This document shows, piece by piece, positions 1 through 5,803 of a DNA stretch of 5,803 nucleotides. The notes beneath the pieces are model-generated. The model did not search any database. It had not been told where the DNA came from and was given only the letters and a program-made list of their open reading frames with translations. Origin of the DNA: Caldifarciminota bacterium (GTDB lineage Bacteria > WOR-3 > Hydrothermia > UBA1063 > CAJXJZ01); assembly GCA_027073945.1 (NCBI GenBank), contig JALTEL010000576.1:1-5803 (forward strand), written 5' to 3'. A program made the translations under genes and the position numbers. Position 1 is the first letter of the stretch; each line of letters starts with the position of its first letter.

Positions 1-1285
1 AGCATCGCATTATAAAGTAAATGAGTCAAAAGCCTCTTTTCTGCCGGCTATATCACTACAAAGTACTTACACGAGATTGTCTCTCGAGCAAAAAATGCAG
101 TCTTTTGTGATGGACAGCCTTGTTATGATTTCTCCGACAGCCTTTAAACCAGTTGGGCATGAAGTTGAAATTCCTTTTAGCCAGAAGGATAATTATGCTA
201 TTCAATTTGGTATTCAGCAGAATATTTTTACATTTGGCAAACTTTTATATGCTTATAAAGCTGCCAAAGAGAATTATATAGCTTCCCTGCTCTCCGATAC
301 AAGCACGCAGTTTTACATAGAACAATCCGTAAGGCAATTGTATACTTATACACTTGTTGCGAGGGAGTATCTGAACTTAACGAAAAAAATAGATACACAG
401 CTTTTTGAGCACTATACAACTGCTCGGAATAAATATGCTGAGGGAAATGCCACTGATGTGGAACTATTGCAGGCAGAAGTTAATTACAAAAATAACAAGA
501 CAAATATAATAAATGCAGAGACCCAGCTTGCGAGCATGCTGTCAAATTTGAAATTGATTATAGGTATTCCTGACACGGTTAGTGCGGTATTAACAGATTC
601 TCTCTCGCCTCCCGAGGATATGAAAAACTCCGAATTCAATGTGGAAAACAGATTTGATATAAGACAAATGCAAATCTCAATAGAGAGTATGAAGTATCAG
701 AAAAAGATACTTGACAGGATGAATTTTCCCAATCTATTTGGTGCATTTAATTATTCTTATCAAAAACCGTTTGGTTTCGAGAATGTATGGAAGGGCTCAT
801 GGAATGCAACAATTGGACTTCAATTTAATATCTTTGATGGTTTTAAGTCGTATTCCCAGTCAAAAGAGCTTGAGTCAAGTATAAGGCAGATGCAGTATTT
901 ATTATCTTACAAGAAGAGCCAGGCGCAGGTAGAAGTGAATACAAAAAGGCGCGAACTAAAATCCGCATTACATGCTATGAAAGTGAGCAAGAAGAACCTT
1001 CAGCTTGCGCAAAAATTGTATGATATGGTAAAAAGACAGTACGAAGACGGCCTTGTTTCCAATATGGACTATATGGATGCAGAGACAAATCTGTTCGCTC
1101 AGCGCATCAACTACATAAATTCCATTGCCAGTGTAAAAATAGCACAACTGAACCTTGATAAGGCATTAATGGGTTACTCATATCAGCAAGGCGGGGCATC
1201 CGCCTCAGTGAGTTTTAATATAAGTTCCCAGAGTGGGGGAAGCACAAAAACAAATATGCAGAAGAATAAAAAAGGAGGTTTTTAA
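1..1285 (+). CDS. TolC-family outer membrane efflux protein (5' partial)
   Basis: Outer-membrane factor of a tripartite efflux pump: a trimeric duct crossing the outer membrane and periplasm. The frame is open to the window edge (first full codon at 2). The residues before the first in-window start-like codon (TTG at 77) are already family-like (SFLPAISLQSTYTRLS), so the true start and signal peptide lie upstream; 427 residues are visible. The family's internal duplication is clear. Each half has beta strands (around visible residues 12-27 and 65-79; 244-254 and 266-283), then long helices with a tip motif: YAEGNATDVELLQAE from about 145 and YEDGLVSNMDYMDAE from about 347. The helices run roughly 65-70 residues into each tip and about 40 out, consistent with full-length TolC-class hairpins. 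After the last helix (LDKALMGYS) comes a roughly 35-residue Ser/Gly/Asn/Lys-rich tail. The stop TAA overlaps the adaptor start by 1 bp. Family assignment is firm; substrate is unknown. Confidence 0.92.
   Translation, partial: ASHYKVNESKASFLPAISLQSTYTRLSLEQKMQSFVMDSLVMISPTAFKPVGHEVEIPFSQKDNYAIQFGIQQNIFTFGKLLYAYKAAKENYIASLLSDTSTQFYIEQSVRQLYTYTLVAREYLNLTKKIDTQLFEHYTTARNKYAEGNATDVELLQAEVNYKNNKTNIINAETQLASMLSNLKLIIGIPDTVSAVLTDSLSPPEDMKNSEFNVENRFDIRQMQISIESMKYQKKILDRMNFPNLFGAFNYSYQKPFGFENVWKGSWNATIGLQFNIFDGFKSYSQSKELESSIRQMQYLLSYKKSQAQVEVNTKRRELKSALHAMKVSKKNLQLAQKLYDMVKRQYEDGLVSNMDYMDAETNLFAQRINYINSIASVKIAQLNLDKALMGYSYQQGGASASVSFNISSQSGGSTKTNMQKNKKGGF
1271..1278 (+). promoter_or_regulatory. Shine-Dalgarno site of the adaptor gene
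   Basis: AAAGGAGG lies 6 nt before the ATG at 1285, a near-perfect anti-16S match. It sits inside the last codons of the upstream gene and helps encode that protein's KGGF terminus. It supports the ATG at 1285 as the adaptor start, and with the TAATG overlap it implies translational coupling. Confidence 0.85.
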
Positions 1286-2130
1286 TGAAAAAGGCCATGA
1301 TGTTATTAATTGTATCTGTGAGCTTGCTGCGTGCAGATGGTATTGTGGAAAAGGCCTTCCTTGTTAAAGGCGCAACAGTTAAGAAGGGTTATATAGCGAG
1401 TTATCTTCATTACTTTGGGAAATTAAAAGCAGAAAGAGAGGCTTATGTTATAACGCCTATGGTGGGGAAATTGATAAAATATACGGTAAAAGAAGGTGAG
1501 AATGTGGAAAAAGACCAGGTTATTGCTTTGCTTGACAGGGATATCCCAGGTGTCAAAACAGAACCCGTTAAAGTCAAATCTCCTATAAAAGGTACGGTGG
1601 GAATTCTGTACTATGACGTAGGTCAAATCGTGACACAGAAACAGCCTGTCGCTTTTATGTATGGGGGGCGTAAAGTTCTTGAAGTGTCTTTGCCGGGGCA
1701 GTACCTTCACCAGTTAAAGCTTGGGGCAAGGGCATTTGCTGAGTACAATAAAACAATATACAAAGGCAGTATAATTTCAGTCTCCACTGCACAGGACCCC
1801 ATAAGCGGAATGGGGAATGTCAAAATAGCCCTGAATGGTCATAATGCCTCTCTTACCGTGGGTATGCTGCTCCCTGTAAAAATCACCGTAAAGAGCAAAA
1901 ACAATGTTTTGCTTGTTCCGCAGGCTGCTATTGTTGGAAGAGAGCAAAAGACCTATGTGTTTGTATTGGACAAAGGCAGAGCCGAGGAAATTTCTGTCAA
2001 AACAGGAATTCAAGGGGACAAGAAAATTGAAGTTTCAGGGAATATAGAACCCGGCGATACCGTGATAACTGTTGGTGCAGAAGGACTTTACAATAATGCT
2101 CATATTGAAATAGAGGGGCAGGTAAAATGA
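1285..2130 (+). CDS. RND efflux periplasmic adaptor (membrane fusion protein), short hairpin-less type
   Basis: Periplasmic adaptor expected to link the RND pump to the TolC-like channel. It has 281 residues, against about 400 for AcrA. A basic, hydrophobic N-terminus (residues 1-16) looks like a signal peptide or membrane anchor. There is no lipobox cysteine and the cleavage site is weak. A split biotinyl-lipoyl-like domain follows: the first half at about 52-84 (TPMVGKLIKYTVKEGENVEK, then ALLD) and the second at about 95-124 (VKVKSPIKGTVGILYYDVGQ). Only about 10-12 residues (RDIPGVKTEPVK) separate the halves, so the alpha-helical hairpin normally inserted there is missing. A beta-barrel domain (about 127-205, with TVGMLLPVKI) and a membrane-proximal domain (about 206-281, starting VLLVPQAAIV and containing GDTVITVGAEGL) complete the family pattern. 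The gene overlaps its neighbours by 1 and 4 bp. BesA of Borrelia is a known hairpin-less adaptor. Family call is strong; the docking mode is inferred. Confidence 0.92.
   Translation: MKKAMMLLIVSVSLLRADGIVEKAFLVKGATVKKGYIASYLHYFGKLKAEREAYVITPMVGKLIKYTVKEGENVEKDQVIALLDRDIPGVKTEPVKVKSPIKGTVGILYYDVGQIVTQKQPVAFMYGGRKVLEVSLPGQYLHQLKLGARAFAEYNKTIYKGSIISVSTAQDPISGMGNVKIALNGHNASLTVGMLLPVKITVKSKNNVLLVPQAAIVGREQKTYVFVLDKGRAEEISVKTGIQGDKKIEVSGNIEPGDTVITVGAEGLYNNAHIEIEGQVK
2113..2118 (+). promoter_or_regulatory. Shine-Dalgarno site of the RND pump gene
   Basis: GAGGGG lies 8 nt before the ATG at 2127, inside the adaptor's last codons. The start codon overlaps the adaptor stop as ATGA, the usual arrangement for coupled re-initiation, so pump and adaptor synthesis are probably linked. 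Confidence 0.75.
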
Positions 2131-5100
2131 TAAAATTCTCTGTAAAACATCCTGTATCCATTACTATGCTGATATCCATACTTCTTGCCCTCGGATTCAT
2201 ATCCATGACAAAAATAGGCCTGGACTTTTTCCCCAAAATGGATTATCCTGCTGTTACAGTGGTGACTCAGTATACAAATGTATCACCCGAAGATATAGAA
2301 AATCTCATTACAAAACCTGTTGAATCAGCCGTCTCAACTGTTAACGGCGTGAAAAAAGTCACTTCTTATTCCCAAGAAGGCATGTCCGTTGTCAGTGTGG
2401 AGTTTAACTGGGGGACTAATCTTGATTTTGCAGCACAGGATATACGTGACAAACTGGGACTTATAGAAGACTATCTCCCGGCTGAGGCGTCAAAACCTAT
2501 TGTTGTAAAATTCAGCATGTCCGATTTACCGGTTATGGAATATGTAGCTACTTCCGATAGATACAGTACCAGAGAACTAAAGGATATTTTAAACGACCAG
2601 TTTAAAAACACTCTGGAAAGAATAGACGGTGTGGGACAGTGTGCCGTTGCAGGAGGCAGGGAGAGACAATACTGGATAAACATAGACCTGTCCAAAATAG
2701 TGAGTTATGGTATAGACTTGAATCAGGTAATAAAAATGATAGGCATGAACAACCTCAATTTGCCTGTTGGAAAAATAGTAAATCGCCACAAAGAGTTTTT
2801 AATAAGAACAATAGGACAATACCAGAACGAGAGGGATATCGGTAATGCTGTGATTGGCTATACCAAACGTGGTAACCCTATATTTGTGAAAGATATAGGG
2901 AAGGTTGTCAAAACAATAAATGAGCGTAACGGATATGTGAAATTGGGCACTAAGGAAGCAGTTGGAATAGATGTGACAAAGCAATCCAATGCAAATACGG
3001 TCACTGTGGTTGGCAGGGTTAAAAAGGTAATGAAGAAGCTTGAACAGAAATATCCTTCTATTAAGTTTACCGTAACTTTTGACCAGGCCAGATTTATCAG
3101 ACTTGCAACTTCAAGGACAACTAACTCGGCCCTTATAGGAGCACTGCTTGCCGCTCTGCTAATCCTTATATTTTTGCTTGACTGGAGGCCCACTTTGATA
3201 ATTTCTCTTGCTATTCCGCTCTCTGTAATAATAACCTTTATAGTGATATACTTTGCAGGTTATACATTTAATATGATAACGCTTATGGGCATAGCATTGG
3301 GTGTGGGTATGCTTGTGGATGCATCGGTTGTGGTCATAGAGAATATCTTCAGACACACGGAAATGGGAGAAGATAAAAAAACAGCAGCGATAAATGGTAC
3401 GGAAGAGGTATGGCTGGCCATATCTGCTTCTACATTTACAAATATAATCGTTTTCTTTCCGCTTATATATGTGGGGGGCATTACAGGTAAAATTGCAACC
3501 CCGCTTGCTGTTACCGTAAGTATTACACTGCTGGCATCCCTTTTTGTTGCCGTTACAATTATACCAATGCTTGCATCACAGATTATGAGTTTGAGGGAGG
3601 CTAAGAAAGAGGCTACGCACGAATACTGGTTTACTCCTGTAAGAGAAACTTACCGCAAATTATTGGGCGGATTTATTTTGAGAAATAAAACTTTGGTTGT
3701 TCTGTCTTCTATAGTTTTGTTCGTGCTTTCTATTGTGGCTGTCAAATGGGTGGGCATAGAGTTCATGCCTAAGATGGACAGAACGTTTGGCATGTTACAG
3801 GTGGAACTGCCCCCGGGAACCAGCCTTAAAGAAACTGAAAATTACCTTGACCAATTAACGGATATTGCCGGGATATACAGGGAAGTAGATTATGCGTCAA
3901 CTATGGCAGGGGTAATAGGGAATCCTGAACAGGCCGCATTCAGTATGGGGGGAGTTGGCTCCAATAAAGGAACTCTATTCCTTCAATTTAAAGATTCCAG
4001 AAAGAGGAGTTCATATCAGATTATACAGGATATGCTAAACAAACTTCCCCAATATAAGGGCGCCAAAATTAAAAGTGTGGATATGAGCAAGATGATGATG
4101 GGAACTCAAAATGCACTGCAGGTCAATGTATATGGCTATGACCTCGGGACACTTGCAAGTATATCAAAGGAGATAATGGCAAAGATTGAGACTATCCCGG
4201 GTGTGTATCTTCCGGATATATCCCTGAAAAACGCCAAACCTGAATACAAGGTAATAATTGACAGGCAGAAAGCGGCTTATTACGGCATTTCTCCAGTCGC
4301 TCTGCAGAATGAACTGGATATTGCTTTCAACGGTAAGTTATCCACGAGGCTGAGCCGCAGTGGAAAAGAATATGATGTTATAGTTAAATTAGACAGTGCT
4401 TATACGGGCGAAAACCTCTCAAGGTTGAGCATGTATCCAGTGAAGACTGCAATGGGTTCTTATATTCCCCTCAATGAAATAGCAAAAATAAAGTACGGAT
4501 TAGGGCCTGTGCAGATAGACAGAGAAAAACAGTCAAGGGTCGCATATATTACAGGAGACAGCAAAGGTCGTTCAACAGGGAGAGTGATGATGGACATAGA
4601 AAAGGCGCTTTCCAATCTAAAACTTCCTACAGGCTACAGTATTGAATTCGCAGGTGAAATGCAACAGATCAGTGATATGATGAAAGATATGGTATTCGCC
4701 CTGTTTGCAGCTATACTGCTGGTTTATATGATTATGGCAGCACAATTTGAATCTTTCAAAGACCCATTTATTGTTATGTTTTCTCTTCCGCTCGCAATCA
4801 TAGGTGTGGTTGCCGCTTTTCTTATTACAGGTGTATCTATTTCCCTCCCATCTCTTATGGGTACTTTGATATTAATGGGGGTTGCCGTAAACGAAGCTAT
4901 TGTCATGATAACGCTGATAAAACAGCTAAGAGAACAGGGCATACCCGACCATGAAGCTGTTGTGCAGGGAGCATCGATACGACTGAGGCCTGTTATGATA
5001 TCCGGACTTACAACGGTAATCGGAATGCTTCCAATGGCGCTTGTAGCTCATAAGCATGGGGCTGAGATGAGACAGCCTATGGCCATTGCCATGATCGGGG

Positions 5101-5189
5101 GGCTATTAACCGCTATTGTTCTCACACTTATTGTAATTCCCGTTATCTACGAAATATTTGAAAAAATAAAGTACAAGAAGCCGAAATAA
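2127..5189 (+). CDS. RND efflux transporter, HAE1-type (AcrB/SwrC/BesB-like) permease
   Basis: Inner-membrane proton-driven pump, 1020 residues (AcrB is 1049) and apparently full length. It shows the RND duplication: TM1 (about 8-28), a large periplasmic porter domain, TM2-6 (about 334-352, 356-378, 382-407, 427-449, 458-484), TM7 (about 523-543), a second periplasmic domain, then TM8-12 (about 856-876, 883-906, 911-932, 955-980, 987-1012). Family signatures include GLDFFPKMDYP near the N-terminus, GIEFMPKMD after TM7 and ELPPGTS. Around 605-618 a segment (FSMGGVGSNKGTLF) aligns by eye with the AcrB switch-loop region. In TM4, LVDASVVVIEN keeps the first Asp (D398), but the second AcrB Asp is Ala399. 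In TM10, GVAVNEAIV has Asn922-Glu923 where AcrB has Lys-Asn. In TM11, RLRPVMIS keeps Arg952, with Ser959 in place of Thr. There is no CusA-like metal signature, so a drug, lipid or other hydrophobic substrate is likelier, but it is undetermined. Last gene of the operon, with a stem-loop 5 bp after the stop. Confidence 0.96.
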   Translation: MIKFSVKHPVSITMLISILLALGFISMTKIGLDFFPKMDYPAVTVVTQYTNVSPEDIENLITKPVESAVSTVNGVKKVTSYSQEGMSVVSVEFNWGTNLDFAAQDIRDKLGLIEDYLPAEASKPIVVKFSMSDLPVMEYVATSDRYSTRELKDILNDQFKNTLERIDGVGQCAVAGGRERQYWINIDLSKIVSYGIDLNQVIKMIGMNNLNLPVGKIVNRHKEFLIRTIGQYQNERDIGNAVIGYTKRGNPIFVKDIGKVVKTINERNGYVKLGTKEAVGIDVTKQSNANTVTVVGRVKKVMKKLEQKYPSIKFTVTFDQARFIRLATSRTTNSALIGALLAALLILIFLLDWRPTLIISLAIPLSVIITFIVIYFAGYTFNMITLMGIALGVGMLVDASVVVIENIFRHTEMGEDKKTAAINGTEEVWLAISASTFTNIIVFFPLIYVGGITGKIATPLAVTVSITLLASLFVAVTIIPMLASQIMSLREAKKEATHEYWFTPVRETYRKLLGGFILRNKTLVVLSSIVLFVLSIVAVKWVGIEFMPKMDRTFGMLQVELPPGTSLKETENYLDQLTDIAGIYREVDYASTMAGVIGNPEQAAFSMGGVGSNKGTLFLQFKDSRKRSSYQIIQDMLNKLPQYKGAKIKSVDMSKMMMGTQNALQVNVYGYDLGTLASISKEIMAKIETIPGVYLPDISLKNAKPEYKVIIDRQKAAYYGISPVALQNELDIAFNGKLSTRLSRSGKEYDVIVKLDSAYTGENLSRLSMYPVKTAMGSYIPLNEIAKIKYGLGPVQIDREKQSRVAYITGDSKGRSTGRVMMDIEKALSNLKLPTGYSIEFAGEMQQISDMMKDMVFALFAAILLVYMIMAAQFESFKDPFIVMFSLPLAIIGVVAAFLITGVSISLPSLMGTLILMGVAVNEAIVMITLIKQLREQGIPDHEAVVQGASIRLRPVMISGLTTVIGMLPMALVAHKHGAEMRQPMAIAMIGGLLTAIVLTLIVIPVIYEIFEKIKYKKPK

Positions 5190-5193
5190 ATAA

Positions 5194-5222
5194 TTCAAGG
5201 GGGACGCTACGCCCCCCTTGAA
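5194..5222. terminator. Shared intrinsic terminator between convergent genes
   Basis: A 10-bp perfect stem (TTCAAGGGGG at 5194-5203 pairing with CCCCCTTGAA at 5213-5222) encloses a 9-nt loop in which CG/CG can pair further. It sits between the pump stop (5189) and the stop of the - strand gene (5238). On the - strand the stem is followed directly by TTATTTATTT, a good U-rich tail. On the + strand the T-rich run (ATTTTTATTTAT) begins only about 12 nt after the stem. It is therefore a better terminator for the - strand gene and probably works, less classically, for the efflux operon too. Confidence 0.8.
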
Positions 5223-5237
5223 ACCATATATAAATTT

Positions 5238-5690
5238 TTATTTATCAGAACCCGTACCTGCTTGAACGGATATAATCGCCACTTTGCTTGAATCTGTCGG
5301 GTCGTATTTTATATTAAGAACCGCACCTTTTTTATACGCAGCTATATGTGCCCAGGAAATCATTTTTTTCGTTTTTACCTGAAAAGAGTCGCCTGAATTT
5401 GTTTGTACAAGAAGAAGCATTTCAATCTCGCTGTAATTTCTGACTGCAAAATCCGTGTAATGCATATCCAGTATGGTTGCCTTTGCTGTTTTGCCGGTAT
5501 TATACACCTGCTTTTCCCATTCGAGATTTTTTCTTGCATTTTTATAGGTTTTTATTATTTGAGATACACTGCTGCCATGCCTTGCAATTCTTTTGTAAAT
5601 AAGGAAAAAAGAGCCTGCAATAATTACGGTGGTCAAAAATACGAGAATTCCCACACTCCAGAATACAATCTTCCATGTAGATTTTTTCAT
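5238..5690 (-). CDS. Small membrane-anchored protein with DUF3592-like C-terminal domain
   Basis: Protein of 150 residues with no certain function. Residues 1-6 are basic and 7-32 form one hydrophobic segment (WKIVFWSVGILVFLTT onward), followed by YKRIAR, so positive-inside suggests an anchor with its topology open. Residues 40-62 are a charged, probably helical linker. Residues 66-140 look like a compact all-beta domain: GKTAKATILDMHYTD, a MLLLVQTNSGDSFQVKTK stretch, then KKGAVLNIKYDPTDSSKVAI. The closing pattern (G..L.I.YDP.D...V.I) and the opening AKATILD match what I know of DUF3592-type and SHOCT-associated membrane proteins; this is recognition by eye, not a search. The ATG at 5690 is chosen because AAGGGGG lies just before it. 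The gene converges on the efflux operon and has its own likely promoter, so no functional link need exist. No catalytic motif is visible. Confidence 0.8.
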   Translation of the reverse strand: MKKSTWKIVFWSVGILVFLTTVIIAGSFFLIYKRIARHGSSVSQIIKTYKNARKNLEWEKQVYNTGKTAKATILDMHYTDFAVRNYSEIEMLLLVQTNSGDSFQVKTKKMISWAHIAAYKKGAVLNIKYDPTDSSKVAIISVQAGTGSDK

Positions 5691-5693
5691 GCG

Positions 5694-5700
5694 CCCCCTT
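5694..5700 (-). promoter_or_regulatory. Shine-Dalgarno site of the - strand gene
   Basis: On the - strand, AAGGGGG precedes the ATG (5690-5688) with 3 nt between its last G and the start codon, or 4-5 nt from the AAGGG core. It is a slightly short-spaced but strong purine run that fixes the start. Confidence 0.65.
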
Positions 5701-5726
5701 TTTATTCTTTAAAGTTTCTTGAATAT

Positions 5727-5755
5727 ATTTTACAGTAAAGTCAGTGTCAGTTCAA
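5727..5755 (-). promoter_or_regulatory. Putative sigma70-type promoter of the - strand gene
   Basis: Read on the - strand, TTGAAC (5755-5750; 4/6 to TTGACA) is followed after exactly 17 nt by TAAAAT (5732-5727; 5/6 to TATAAT). Transcription would start near 5720, giving a leader of about 30 nt that contains the Shine-Dalgarno site. The optimal spacing and position make it credible, but such matches also arise by chance in AT-rich DNA. Confidence 0.5.
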
Positions 5756-5763
5756 ATTGAACT
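5749..5763. repeat. 15-bp palindrome over the -35 element (possible operator)
   Basis: AGTTCAA-A-TTGAACT is a perfect inverted repeat with 7-bp arms around a single central A at 5756. It covers the proposed -35 hexamer of the - strand gene, where a dimeric repressor would block RNA polymerase. It is too tight (1-nt centre) to form an RNA hairpin, so a protein-binding site is the natural reading. The binding factor is not encoded in this window. Confidence 0.4.
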
Positions 5764-5803
5764 TAAAAGAATTTGTAGCTGGAAAGAGCAGGCAGGTTAA
5801 TCT

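Noticed and set aside
77..79. TTG at 77 as the true start of the TolC-like gene
   Set aside because: The frame is open to the window edge and the 25 upstream codons encode family-typical sequence (FLPAISLQSTYTR). No signal peptide follows the TTG, so the gene is simply cut by the window.
2858..3193. - strand frame of 111 codons inside the RND gene, and the similar shorter antisense frames across 228-4942
   Set aside because: All are antisense to strongly conserved family sequence and have no family-like content or proper ribosome sites of their own. They are shadows of real genes.
4080..4103. Methionine cluster (M653, M656-M658) in the pump's second periplasmic domain as a CusA-like metal site
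   Set aside because: Adjacent Met residues do not form the spaced triad of heavy-metal RND pumps. TM4 and TM10 lack HME-type signatures, and the adaptor has no metal-binding tail.
5707..5714. CTTTAAAG palindrome between the - strand gene's -10 and its start
   Set aside because: Eight bp in AT-rich DNA is expected by chance and nothing else supports a binding site.
5403..5738. + strand reading frame of 111 codons opposite the small membrane-protein gene
   Set aside because: It lies almost wholly antisense to a gene with a good start, Shine-Dalgarno site and domain structure. Its translation is Cys/Phe/Tyr-rich with no recognisable pattern.
1..5803. Search for CRISPR arrays, tRNA/rRNA genes, insertion-sequence ends, attachment sites or riboswitches
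   Set aside because: The window is almost fully coding. I saw no spaced direct repeats, transposase fragments, terminal inverted repeats or structured leaders apart from the features listed.

Overview
This window carries the end of a three-gene tripartite RND efflux operon on the + strand, plus one small convergent membrane-protein gene on the - strand. The genome is diderm (Gram-negative type): an outer-membrane TolC-class channel is encoded together with a periplasmic adaptor and an inner-membrane RND pump. The DNA is AT-rich, with heavy use of ATA for Ile and AGA/AGG for Arg and strong purine-rich Shine-Dalgarno sites. The gene order (outer-membrane factor, adaptor, pump) and the short adaptor without a coiled-coil hairpin resemble the besC-besA-besB pump of Borrelia. 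A spirochaete or another non-proteobacterial diderm is therefore a reasonable guess, but the sequence does not settle the taxon.

Layout. 1-1285: TolC-family outer-membrane factor, cut off at its 5' end by the window edge. 1285-2130: RND periplasmic adaptor (membrane fusion protein). 2127-5189: HAE1-type RND transporter. The three genes overlap by 1 bp (TAATG) and 4 bp (ATGA), and each junction has a good Shine-Dalgarno site inside the upstream gene, so they are almost certainly co-transcribed and translationally coupled. The operon promoter lies upstream of the window. 5194-5222: a G/C-rich stem-loop, probably a terminator shared with the converging gene. 5238-5690 (- strand): a 150-residue protein with one N-terminal membrane segment and a C-terminal DUF3592-like beta domain. 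A plausible sigma70-type promoter sits upstream of it, and a 15-bp palindrome lies over the -35.

How it works. The RND protein would use the proton gradient to move substrate from the periplasm or inner-membrane outer leaflet. The adaptor would couple it to the TolC-like duct, which opens to the outside. Substrate cannot be read from the sequence. No linked transcriptional regulator is visible. The most notable features are an adaptor that appears to lack the alpha-helical hairpin normally used to dock on TolC, and a pump whose canonical proton-relay residues are partly replaced. These are variations on a known system. I do not see an entirely new system here.
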